A stretch of DNA of 9,801 nucleotides from contig MHXC01000017.1 in assembly GCA_001824325.1 (NCBI GenBank), forward strand, positions 6,381-16,181, in the 5' to 3' direction. The translations under genes and the position numbers were made by a program. The notes under the pieces are model-generated. The model had not been told where the DNA came from. It searched no databases and worked only from the letters and a program-made list of their open reading frames with translations. This stretch comes from Parcubacteria group bacterium RIFCSPHIGHO2_01_FULL_47_10b. Lineage in GTDB: Bacteria; Patescibacteriota; Minisyncoccia; 2-01-FULL-47-10. Below, in pieces: positions 1 through 5,215 of the stretch (positions are counted from its first letter, which is position 1; each line of letters begins with the position of its first letter).

Positions 1-105
1 GAGTATCGAGCGCTCATTTCAAGCATCCGCCTTATACTAAAAAAGCAAAAGCTTACGTGGCAGAGCTGGACACGCAGCGGGGTGTTTGGGAAAAGCGCTT
101 CGTAA
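1..105 (+). CDS. 3' end of a gene entering from the left edge (possible glycosyltransferase tail)
   Basis: Frame 1 is open from the window edge to a TAA at 103-105 and ends 16 bp before the stop codon of the convergent glycosyltransferase gene, which is the spacing expected of two convergent genes. The 34 visible residues are basic and Trp-containing (for example LILKKQKLTWQSWTRSGVF). That pattern reminds me of the C-terminal tails of family 2 glycosyltransferases, but so short a tail cannot establish family. Frame 3 is also open here and runs on to 308, but that would need a 187-bp overlap with the glycosyltransferase gene, so frame 1 is preferred. No domain is visible. Confidence 0.35.
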   Translation, partial: EYRALISSIRLILKKQKLTWQSWTRSGVFGKSAS

Positions 106-121
106 AGAACGGGCCAATACA

Positions 122-1108
122 TCACCGTCTTGCTCGTATGAGCGATACAACTCGCCGGATATTGATTATGAGGCCAAGAACATTTAATAGTACAATCGCG
201 ATACCAATAGACGCTATAAGCTCTTTACTGGCGACGGTGGCGCTACGGGTCAAAAAGTCGACAAAATATATGGTGTGGCCTTCGGCGAGGCGATGTGCAA
301 AGAATTGATGGAGTGCGGCGAGCGGTCCTATGCGGGCAATCCAGATGAGTGCTGCGCCAACGAGAGCGCCAACAGCATTTCCCAGTGCTCCGAAAAAGGC
401 GATTCGCCGGGCCTTGATTGTTTGTGGAACTTCAAGCGCATAGAGTTTTATCTGTGCTGCCATAATGTCGAATGTCATGGCGAGACGGTGTGCAAGACCA
501 CGTACAAGGCCATATTTTCGCTCTTTTACGGTCTGGCCTAATTCCGAAAATGCGCGATATTGATAACCGTTTGCGTAAAATTTTGAATAGAAATTAAGTC
601 CGACTTCGATGCGAAAATTTTGTTTGTACCAACGGGGGAGTTTGCTCCATAGGGCTTTTGATAAGACGCGCTGTCCCGCAAGCACCGGCACCAACCGCAA
701 TACCTTAGTCACAAACAAATAGTTAAGAAAGTACGCGCGACGGTTTTGGATTGCGATACTCATGCCAACGGTGCGTTTGAGCACGGGGCGCATGATCTGC
801 TCGAGAATACGGTGTGTTAATCCTGTAATATCGGCATCGCAAAAAAAGATAAGATCAGTTGTGGTTTCTCGCACGCCGCGATCGAGCGCTTCCCCTTTGC
901 CATAGTTGTGATGGAGCTGGATGCAACGAGCGTGCGGGAATTTCGCTACCACAGCAGCCGTGTTGTCAGTTGACCCGTCATCCACCACGATAACTTCTTT
1001 GAATCGCGGATAGGAACACAGCACCGACAACACCGTGCCGATGCGGCCCGCCTCGTTATACGCCGGCACTATTGCGGTGATCGTTTTTGTACCAATTTGC
1101 TTACGCAT
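122..1108 (-). CDS. Family 2 glycosyltransferase with C-terminal membrane anchors
   Basis: Predicted 328-aa GT-A fold glycosyltransferase, probably transferring a sugar from a nucleotide donor to a lipid or cell-envelope acceptor at the inner face of the membrane. The GT2 signature starts almost at the N-terminus: VPAYNEAG (14-21), VVDDGSTDNT (41-50) for nucleotide binding, and the metal-binding DxD-type DAD at 91-93. GQR at 145-147 and FRIEVG (165-170, Glu168 a candidate catalytic base) follow in the usual order. Two hydrophobic segments near 236-258 and 297-317 anchor it, a layout close to dolichol-phosphate-mannose-synthase-like enzymes. ATG at 1108 is chosen because only about 10 residues precede the domain. 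The gene overlaps the upstream DedA gene by 40 bp with no clear Shine-Dalgarno, so translational coupling is likely. Donor and acceptor cannot be read from sequence. Confidence 0.9.
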   Translation of the reverse strand: MRKQIGTKTITAIVPAYNEAGRIGTVLSVLCSYPRFKEVIVVDDGSTDNTAAVVAKFPHARCIQLHHNYGKGEALDRGVRETTTDLIFFCDADITGLTHRILEQIMRPVLKRTVGMSIAIQNRRAYFLNYLFVTKVLRLVPVLAGQRVLSKALWSKLPRWYKQNFRIEVGLNFYSKFYANGYQYRAFSELGQTVKERKYGLVRGLAHRLAMTFDIMAAQIKLYALEVPQTIKARRIAFFGALGNAVGALVGAALIWIARIGPLAALHQFFAHRLAEGHTIYFVDFLTRSATVASKELIASIGIAIVLLNVLGLIINIRRVVSLIRARR

Positions 1109-1659
1109 AGCTCGATAAACTTGAATAATACGATAGTGCCGACAATTGCGGTAATAACGAATTCAATTCGATCTGCGGTAAACCCTGATTGATAAAATCC
1201 TTTACCAGCGCCCCAACTCACACTGATTAGAATAATCAACCAGGTAATGCTTCCCAGCGCGTTATACCGAAAAAATCGCCAATAGTCATTCGTTTGAAGC
1301 GACATATAAAAAATACTGAGAATTCGGACGCCATATAAAAATTTCGACACCAAAAGATACAGAAACGGATTTTTGCCAGTCATGTGTTCCATGAGGCGGA
1401 CTGTTTGTTGCGATCGTTTTTCACACCATGGATGTTGGTGGCACCAGGGCAAAAGCCGTTTGGCTAAATAAAACCAGATAGTATCCGCGCACATAGCACC
1501 GAAAAACGACACCCAGAGAATCGTAAACGGCGAAATAAATCCTTGCGCCGAAAGAAATGCCGCAGGAATAATGACTGCTTCTCCAAACAACAACGCTCCG
1601 ATAAAGAGCGCGGGTAATTTATATGTAGCGATAAGGGCAAGGATGGTCGAAAGATCCAT
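1069..1659 (-). CDS. DedA/VTT family membrane protein
   Basis: A 196-aa polytopic membrane protein of the DedA (SNARE-associated/VTT) family. Members are undecaprenyl-phosphate or phospholipid flippases or proton-dependent transporters important for envelope homeostasis. Visible family features are the N-terminal hydrophobic re-entrant region with Glu27 in FGEAVIIPAA, the GAMCADTIWFYLAKR segment (54-68, Asp59), and the KFLYGVR motif (106-112, Arg112) followed by hydrophobic helices at about 135-152 and 165-183. Length fits the family. The start at 1659 lies 8 nt from a perfect TATAAT on the minus strand, so the transcript is probably leaderless. It overlaps the downstream glycosyltransferase gene by 40 bp, forming a two-gene unit; lipid-carrier recycling would suit a glycosyltransferase partner, but that is inference. 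Confidence 0.88.
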   Translation of the reverse strand: MDLSTILALIATYKLPALFIGALLFGEAVIIPAAFLSAQGFISPFTILWVSFFGAMCADTIWFYLAKRLLPWCHQHPWCEKRSQQTVRLMEHMTGKNPFLYLLVSKFLYGVRILSIFYMSLQTNDYWRFFRYNALGSITWLIILISVSWGAGKGFYQSGFTADRIEFVITAIVGTIVLFKFIELCVSKLVQKRSPQ

Positions 1660-1667
1660 ATGTTGTA

Positions 1668-1673
1668 ATTATA
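1668..1673 (-). promoter_or_regulatory. -10 box of the DedA gene promoter
   Basis: A consensus TATAAT on the minus strand is separated by 8 nt from the ATG at 1659, so transcription should begin at or within a nucleotide or two of the start codon. No good -35 hexamer is seen at 16-18 nt. A 9-mer GATTCGAGC lies 6 nt upstream of the box (1680-1688). Confidence 0.55.
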
Positions 1674-1692
1674 CACTTTGCTCGAATCTATT

Positions 1693-1797
1693 TTAGCAAA
1701 AATGTTTGACTCTGACGAACGCCTCCGCGTCCTCGTTTGGATTGGCGAATTTTTCGGCGAACTTACCTAGCCTTGCTCTGTCTTTAGCTATTGAACA
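1693..1797 (-). pseudogene. Possible gene remnant between cupredoxin and DedA genes
   Basis: The 128-bp gap between the DedA start and the cupredoxin stop is GC-richer than the AT-rich sequence around it and holds a 34-codon minus-strand open stretch without ATG, GTG or TTG. Its translation looks protein-like and amphipathic, including LGKFAEKFANPNEDAEAFV, and it ends in TAA at 1693-1695. It could be the tail of a lost gene. The opposite strand has a 22-codon ATG ORF (1702-1770), so the coding strand is not settled. I do not recognise a family. Confidence 0.25.
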
Positions 1798-2246
1798 TCA
1801 ATCGTGCCTGTATCGCCGGGATTCAAATGATTGTGATATTTCCAAGCACCGGAAATATCAAACTTGAATGACCAGCTATTGCCCGGCTGAACACCTTGGC
1901 AGGCGTCAAAGGTACTGCCGATGCATGCACCAGTTGTTGGGTATCCTCTATGAGAGGGGTGCACTGCCGAAGCAACCCACATTGATTGCGAACTTTGGTT
2001 TTTGAAGGTAACCGTTTCGCCTTTTATAACCGTGAGGGTACTCGGAGAATAACCAGAATTGGTATAGGTTACCACATTTTCTTTGACTGCCGGCGCTTGC
2101 GATACTGGTGGTTGTTGAGACGGCTGTTGTTGGCTTGACGGTTGAGAAACCGATGGAGTTTGCTGCGGCGCATCCCTAAAGAAGAGAAAATAACCGCCCA
2201 TGAGAACGACCGCGATGATGACAATAGTGACTATAGTTTTATTTAT
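1788..2246 (-). CDS. Membrane-anchored cupredoxin-like protein with non-canonical start
   Basis: The first ordinary start is ATG at 2201 (137 aa), but this cuts a membrane anchor. The same frame is open upstream and reads NKTIVTIVIIAVVL before that Met, continuing into GGYFLFFRD, a typical N-terminal anchor. No ATG, GTG or TTG lies between the upstream DoxX stop and 2201; ATA at 2244-2246 is the best candidate, giving INKT in place of an expected MNKT. After the anchor come a Gln/Pro/Ser-rich linker (about 12-40, numbered from the 2201 Met) and a cupredoxin beta-sandwich (43-137) with SPSTLTVIKGETVTFKNQS, HPSH (81-84) and KYHNHLNPGDTG (121-132). The usual type 1 copper Cys is replaced by His123, so classic blue-copper chemistry is doubtful. 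Cys93 and Cys101 may form a disulfide. It is the last gene after VKOR and DoxX. Confidence 0.8.
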   Translation of the reverse strand: MNKTIVTIVIIAVVLMGGYFLFFRDAPQQTPSVSQPSSQQQPSQQPPVSQAPAVKENVVTYTNSGYSPSTLTVIKGETVTFKNQSSQSMWVASAVHPSHRGYPTTGACIGSTFDACQGVQPGNSWSFKFDISGAWKYHNHLNPGDTGTIDVQ

Positions 2247-2270
2247 GGTAGTTATTATTAAAGTTAATAA

Positions 2271-2690
2271 TTATTTTATTTCCGGAGATTGACCCATCCA
2301 CTGCGTCTGTTGCTTCTTTACAAACCATATTTTATTTAACACCTCTTGCGGCAAAGAATCAATCGTAAGCGCGAGTGCCGCGACTAAAAGACCGATATCC
2401 CGCACCGTGATGTCGGTAATTCCGCTTACGGTGAGTACGATAATGATATGAATCGCGCCAACAAGAGCCGCGAGCCACGGTAAGAAATCAATAAGCAAAA
2501 ATGCGCCAATCGCAACATCTAAAATCGCTGTGCCAATCATGGCTTGCGCGAGCGGAATCGGCAAAAGTCCGGCAGCCCACGGTTGCAAGTACCCGCCCCA
2601 GGCCTCTGGATTTTTGAAAATTAAAACGCCAATCCACAAGAAAGTGATTGCCAACCCGACCCGTAGAAAATGGAACGAAGCCTTTTTCAT
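2271..2690 (-). CDS. DoxX-like integral membrane protein
   Basis: A 139-aa protein with four predicted membrane helices (about 10-26, 44-66, 71-90 and 98-115). The N-terminal pattern LRVGLAITFLWIGVLIFKNPEAW is followed by a Trp/Pro-rich loop, matching the DoxX/DoxD family. Relatives are the membrane subunit of thiosulfate:quinone oxidoreductase and membrane partners of oxidative-stress and thiol systems; which of these applies here is not shown by the sequence. The charged C-terminus (KKQQTQWMGQSPEIK) is probably cytoplasmic. The start lies 1 bp after the VKOR stop, so the two are surely co-transcribed. Its TAA stop is in the same reading frame as the following cupredoxin anchor. Confidence 0.8.
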   Translation of the reverse strand: MKKASFHFLRVGLAITFLWIGVLIFKNPEAWGGYLQPWAAGLLPIPLAQAMIGTAILDVAIGAFLLIDFLPWLAALVGAIHIIIVLTVSGITDITVRDIGLLVAALALTIDSLPQEVLNKIWFVKKQQTQWMGQSPEIK

Positions 2691-2691
2691 A

Positions 2692-3102
2692 CTAAATGAG
2701 ATTGTTCACTATAATTATAATCCCCATGAGCCAAATGGTAAATGCAGACATCAGACACCAAAAACACCACGCATGAATGACGCGCCATTGAAGATAGGTC
2801 AGAAAAATAGACATAAGCGAAGCGACAGCAACTAAAATTTTTAGAGCGGAAATCCATACAAACATCGGCTCAACTCCAATCACGAGAAATGCTGCAATGA
2901 ATGAAATGATAATGTAAGATAAAAGCCCCAAGACATCGTTGGGGATAAGAAACACTTTACTGTATTTACTGGTCAAGACCGTTACGCAACCGCCGCCAAT
3001 AGGGCAGATTGGTTTTTCAGAGGCGATTCTTTTTCGGATAAGATAAACGGTTTCGCTGACGCCTATGGCTGAGAGTGTAAAAAGTAAGGCAAAGGAAGTC
3101 AT
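2692..3102 (-). CDS. Vitamin K epoxide reductase (VKOR) family disulfide-forming protein
   Basis: A 136-aa membrane protein with all four VKOR cysteines: the loop pair Cys33 and Cys39 in CPIGGGCVTVL, and the active-site pair Cys113-Phe-Trp-Cys116 in HAWCFWCLMSA. The conserved IPNDVLGLLSY (53-63) lies between. About four membrane helices are expected. Bacterial VKOR homologues do the job of DsbB: they oxidise a thioredoxin-like partner or secreted proteins and pass electrons to a membrane quinone. No thioredoxin domain is fused here and none is encoded nearby, so the partner must lie elsewhere or the exported cupredoxin is a direct client. First gene of the minus-strand operon; its ATG is 7 nt downstream of TATAAT, implying a leaderless mRNA. 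Confidence 0.9.
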   Translation of the reverse strand: MTSFALLFTLSAIGVSETVYLIRKRIASEKPICPIGGGCVTVLTSKYSKVFLIPNDVLGLLSYIIISFIAAFLVIGVEPMFVWISALKILVAVASLMSIFLTYLQWRVIHAWCFWCLMSAFTIWLMGIIIIVNNLI

Positions 3103-3109
3103 ACAAATA

Positions 3110-3138
3110 ATTATAACCTAAATATGCACTTTGTTAAA
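3110..3138 (-). promoter_or_regulatory. Promoter of the VKOR-DoxX-cupredoxin operon
   Basis: On the minus strand TATAAT (3110-3115) is preceded after 17 nt by a weak -35, TTTAAC (3133-3138). The ATG at 3102 is only 7 nt past the -10 box, so little or no leader is expected. The palindrome at 3146-3167 lies just upstream of this -35. Confidence 0.6.
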
Positions 3139-3140
3139 AC

Positions 3141-3170
3141 TTGTCTTAGTATATAATAATATGCTAATAT
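3141..3170 (+). promoter_or_regulatory. Promoter of the ArsR gene
   Basis: TTGTCT (3141-3146) and TAATAT (3165-3170) are 18 nt apart and the ATG follows 6 nt later. A second TATAAT at 3152-3157 could serve instead, but its -35 would be poor. The spacer is occupied by the palindrome. Confidence 0.5.
3146..3167. promoter_or_regulatory. Palindromic operator, probable ArsR binding site
   Basis: Inverted repeat with arms TTAGTATAT and ATATGCTAA around a 4-nt AATA centre; eight of nine arm positions pair. It nearly fills the -35/-10 spacer of the ArsR promoter, a typical repressor position, and lies 8 bp from the -35 of the divergent VKOR operon. An AT-rich dyad of about this size suits an ArsR/SmtB dimer. 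Binding by the adjacent regulator is inferred from position. Confidence 0.55.
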
Positions 3171-3176
3171 CTTTAT

Positions 3177-3476
3177 ATGTCAGATTTATGCGACGCAATA
3201 AACAAATTCGGCAAAGGAATCGGGAGTCCTCCCAGATATCGCATCGTGGAGGCGTTATTTTCGGGCCCCAAGACGGTCGGCGAACTGGCGGATAAAACGA
3301 AGCAGTCCCAACCTCTCGTATCCCAGCATTTGAGAGTACTCAAAGAAACCGGGCTGGTGCGAGACGAGCGGCGGGGGCAAGAAGTGCTCTATACCCTCAA
3401 CGCCGAACATACGATTCGCCTTCTCAAGCGTCTTTCCGAGGAACTTAAACCGAAAAAGAAACGAAAAAAAACATGA
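3177..3476 (+). CDS. ArsR/SmtB-family winged-helix repressor
   Basis: A 99-aa winged-helix regulator. Helix-turn-helix residues about 33-58 (KTVGELADKTKQSQPLVSQHLRVLKETGLV) followed by the wing RDERRGQEVLYTLN are diagnostic of the ArsR family; length is normal. The alpha-3 metal-binding ELCVCDL motif of arsenic and cadmium sensors is absent (ELADKTK here). The only cysteine is Cys5. The C-terminus is strongly basic (KPKKKRKKT). It probably represses its own promoter through the palindrome, with the downstream oxidoreductase in the same transcript 28 bp away and the VKOR operon diverging from the same region. The inducer is unknown: a metal sensed through the classical alpha-3 site is unlikely, while redox or electrophile sensing through Cys5 is possible but speculative. 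Confidence 0.9.
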   Translation: MSDLCDAINKFGKGIGSPPRYRIVEALFSGPKTVGELADKTKQSQPLVSQHLRVLKETGLVRDERRGQEVLYTLNAEHTIRLLKRLSEELKPKKKRKKT

Positions 3477-3504
3477 TCAACATTAAAATAAATAATTTAA
3501 ATCC

Positions 3505-4092
3505 ATGGCAAACAATCAAAAATTAAATATAAAAGTTATTGTTGGCAGTACTCGCGAAGCCCGTTTTAGCGATAAAGCGGCCGCGTGGATTATCGGAGAA
3601 ATTGGGAAACAGAAAGAAATTGAGGTTGAGGCGCTGGATCTGCGCGATTACGATATGCCGTTTTACAACGAACCGGTAAGTCCGTCATACAAACAGGAGC
3701 CGTTCAAGAATGAAGCGGTTGTGCGTTTTACTAAAAAAATTGCCGAAGGAGATGCTTTTGTCGTTGTTACCCCAGAATATAATCACGGGACATCGGGTGT
3801 ACTGAAAAATGCGTTGGACTGGGTCTATCCGGAATGGAACAATAAACCCGTCGCTTTCGTAAGTTACGGCAGTGTCAGTGGGGCAAGAGCGGTGGAACAA
3901 CTCCGCCTGAACGCTATTGAGCTTCAAATGGCTCCGATTCGACAAGCCGTTCATATTCCGCAACACTGGACTCTATTAGACGAGAAGGGAAATCTGAAAG
4001 AGGGGGCGCTCGAATCTTTTACTAAAAGCGCCGAAGCTATGCTGGCTCAGCTTATCTGGTGGACAAAAGCACTCAAAAAAGCTCGCGGATAG
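3505..4092 (+). CDS. NAD(P)H-dependent FMN oxidoreductase (flavodoxin-like fold)
   Basis: A 195-aa protein of the NADPH-dependent FMN reductase family, cytoplasmic enzymes that use NAD(P)H to reduce quinones, azo compounds, chromate or free flavin. Evidence: the FMN phosphate loop VGSTREARFSDKAA (13-26), the loop RDYDMPFYNEP (47-57) and the family hallmark TPEYNHGTSGVLKNALDWVY (89-108), then FVSYGSVSGARAVEQLR. Length is normal. The ATG at 3505 has no Shine-Dalgarno, though TAATTT ends 6 nt upstream, so a weak internal leaderless promoter is possible besides read-through from arsR. A strong hairpin terminator begins 2 bp after the stop. With the divergent disulfide/quinone genes it suggests a response to quinone or thiol stress; substrate unknown. 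Confidence 0.9.
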   Translation: MANNQKLNIKVIVGSTREARFSDKAAAWIIGEIGKQKEIEVEALDLRDYDMPFYNEPVSPSYKQEPFKNEAVVRFTKKIAEGDAFVVVTPEYNHGTSGVLKNALDWVYPEWNNKPVAFVSYGSVSGARAVEQLRLNAIELQMAPIRQAVHIPQHWTLLDEKGNLKEGALESFTKSAEAMLAQLIWWTKALKKARG

Positions 4093-4094
4093 GC

Positions 4095-4135
4095 AATAAA
4101 AATCCCTCGAAATTTTACTGCGAGGGATTTTTATT
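4095..4135. terminator. Bidirectional intrinsic terminator
   Basis: Perfect 15-bp inverted repeat, AATAAAAATCCCTCG (4095-4109) and its complement (4121-4135), with an 11-nt loop. The GC core CCCTCG/CGAGGG is flanked by A-rich and T-rich tracts, so it can end transcription in both directions. It closes the oxidoreductase unit on the plus strand; on the minus strand it overlaps the last codons and stop of the zinc-ribbon gene. Confidence 0.85.
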
Positions 4136-4279
4136 TTCCTCGGCGTGAGCAGTTATTTCGGTATTGTAACTTTGATGTTTTTTGCACCATGCTTCGCATT
4201 TTTTCGCCCACTCTTTGTCCTTGTATTTCAAATGACACTCGGGGCATTCATACAATTGTAGGGGTTGTGTTTGTTCCAT
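4115..4279 (-). CDS. Small CxxC zinc-ribbon-like protein (54 aa)
   Basis: A 54-aa ORF with ATG at 4279 and TAA at 4115-4117. It contains YECPECHLKYKDKEWAKKC followed by EAWCKKHQS: Cys12-x2-Cys15, then Cys28 and Cys32, a spacing that could bind one zinc ion. Short proteins of this type with an E/KWAKKCEAWC core are, as I recall, common in archaeal and CPR genomes; their function is unknown. The charged, Asn-rich tail (about 46-54) is encoded by one arm of the terminator, and the stop codon lies in its loop. It has its own promoter-like sequence upstream and converges with the oxidoreductase gene with 22 bp between stop codons. Too short for many gene callers. Confidence 0.75.
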   Translation of the reverse strand: MEQTQPLQLYECPECHLKYKDKEWAKKCEAWCKKHQSYNTEITAHAEENKNPSQ

Positions 4280-4293
4280 AATTACTTGTTCGA

Positions 4294-4322
4294 ATCATAA
4301 CTTTATTTGATTTGTAACGCAA
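4294..4322 (-). promoter_or_regulatory. Putative promoter of the zinc-ribbon gene
   Basis: On the minus strand TTGCGT (4317-4322) and TATGAT (4294-4299) are separated by 17 nt. The ATG is 14 nt past the -10, so the leader would be about 7 nt with no Shine-Dalgarno. Apart from this and the hairpin at 4393-4408, the stretch between the gene and the tRNA shows nothing. Confidence 0.5.
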
Positions 4323-4392
4323 GCTCGCAATGATAAAATTTCAACCTGAAAATTCTTCAATCGAAATGAGGGCGCGACGGAAAGGGGGTGTG

Positions 4393-4408
4393 GCGAGCGT
4401 CAGCTCGC
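4393..4408. other. Short GC hairpin downstream of tRNA-Leu
   Basis: GCGAGC and GCTCGC pair around a 4-nt loop, about 17 nt past the tRNA 3' end on the minus strand. The downstream side lacks a T tract, so it is at best a weak terminator or a processing/stability element for the tRNA transcript. Confidence 0.3.
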
Positions 4409-4425
4409 GGCGGCTTCCTTAGTTT

Positions 4426-4512
4426 TGGTGCCCAGGGAGGGAGTCGAACCCTCAAGGTATTCCTACCAGCGGATTTTGAGTCCGCATCGTTTGCCAATTT
4501 CGACACCTGGGC
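4426..4512 (-). tRNA. tRNA-Leu(CAA)
   Basis: Complete 87-nt type II tRNA with encoded CCA. Acceptor GCCCAGG pairs with CCTGGGC; the D stem is TCG/CGA with the AATTGG loop core; the anticodon stem GCGGA/TCCGC encloses CTCAAAA with anticodon CAA (4476-4478), reading UUG; a long variable arm GGTA/TACC is present; the T arm is GAGGG-TTCGACT-CCCTC. It lies 34 bp after the stop of the deoxynucleoside kinase gene on the same strand with no clear promoter of its own, so it may be cut from a joint transcript. Confidence 0.97.
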
Positions 4513-4546
4513 GATTGAAGATTGGTTGTTCGTTGCGACAGATATA

Positions 4547-5158
4547 CTACAACAGCCGTTCTTGTATTGTAAATAAGGTTTGGCGCGAAAGCAAGCGGTC
4601 AAGCGAGCGATGCTTATTCCAATCGAGTCGAAGCACGGGGCGACCGTCGCGCTCAAGACCATCAACAAGCGCGCGATACTCACGATCGAGTGTTTGCAAA
4701 TAGCCCGCATCGATTAAATTTTCACCTCCCCGCGCGCGGGCTGCTATGCGGGTCAATGCAGTTTCCGGTGAAACATCGAGAAATATCACTAGATCGGGAT
4801 AATATACATCCTCGGCGCACAGCGCTACAACTTTGTGATACAGATCATGGCTGCGTTTATCCATAAATCCTGCTTCGTGCAACATACGCGCGAACATGAA
4901 ATCTTCAAAAATTAGTCGGTCTTGGATGCAATTGGTATGTTTGAGCAGTTCTTTTAGATCTCGTTGTTTGAGTATTTTATGCACAAGAAAGGTAAGTTGC
5001 GAATGCAGTCCCCAGCGCGCCTTGTCATGATAGAAATCTTTGAGGAATAGGTTTTCATCAACGGGTTCAAACACCGGCTCAAAGTTGAGTTTCGTCGCTA
5101 GGGCCTTGGTAAATTCAGTTTTTCCCGCCCCAATTGTTCCTGCAATGCCGATGTACAT
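4547..5158 (-). CDS. Deoxynucleoside kinase (dNK family)
   Basis: A 203-aa cytoplasmic kinase of the deoxyadenosine/deoxyguanosine kinase family, phosphorylating a salvaged deoxynucleoside with a nucleoside triphosphate. Visible: P-loop GTIGAGKT (7-14), EPVDEN (31-36, Glu31 the probable base), DRLIFEDFMFA (80-90, in place of the family's DRS/ERS motif), beta-strand DLVIFLDV (122-129) and LID arginines RARGGENL (141-148). The frame is open upstream to a TTG at 5197, but ATG at 5158 is preferred: the P-loop then starts at residue 7 as usual, and the -10 box lies between the two candidates, so the TTG would not be transcribed. Salvage fits an organism with little de novo nucleotide synthesis. 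The exact base specificity cannot be told. Confidence 0.9.
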   Translation of the reverse strand: MYIGIAGTIGAGKTEFTKALATKLNFEPVFEPVDENLFLKDFYHDKARWGLHSQLTFLVHKILKQRDLKELLKHTNCIQDRLIFEDFMFARMLHEAGFMDKRSHDLYHKVVALCAEDVYYPDLVIFLDVSPETALTRIAARARGGENLIDAGYLQTLDREYRALVDGLERDGRPVLRLDWNKHRSLDRLLSRQTLFTIQERLL

Positions 5159-5167
5159 GTTACTGCA

Positions 5168-5197
5168 ATCATAGCACTGGTTGGTAAATTTTTGCAA
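5168..5197 (-). promoter_or_regulatory. Promoter of the deoxynucleoside kinase gene
   Basis: TTGCAA (5192-5197) and TATGAT (5168-5173) are 18 nt apart on the minus strand. The ATG at 5158 is 9 nt after the -10 box, so the transcript should be leaderless or nearly so. This decides the start codon. Confidence 0.6.
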
Positions 5198-5215
5198 AAA
5201 ATGAATAAAAATGAC

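Noticed and set aside
57..308. Plus-strand ORF overlapping the glycosyltransferase end
   Set aside because: It runs antisense over 187 bp of a well-supported gene and has no recognisable domain; the frame 1 tail stopping at 105 fits the gene spacing better.
1702..1770. 22-codon plus-strand ORF (MFDSDERLRVLVW...)
   Set aside because: Too short, no homology I recognise, antisense to an equally plausible minus-strand remnant.
4330..4422. 30-codon plus-strand ORF before the tRNA
   Set aside because: It covers the hairpin and has Arg/Ser-rich low-information translation; no promoter or RBS.
4357..4710. ORFs on both strands across the tRNA-Leu region
   Set aside because: They are read-throughs of the tRNA and out-of-frame readings of the kinase gene.
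5159..5197. TTG-started N-terminal extension of the deoxynucleoside kinase
   Set aside because: It would lie on or upstream of the -10 box, and the P-loop starts properly from the ATG at 5158.
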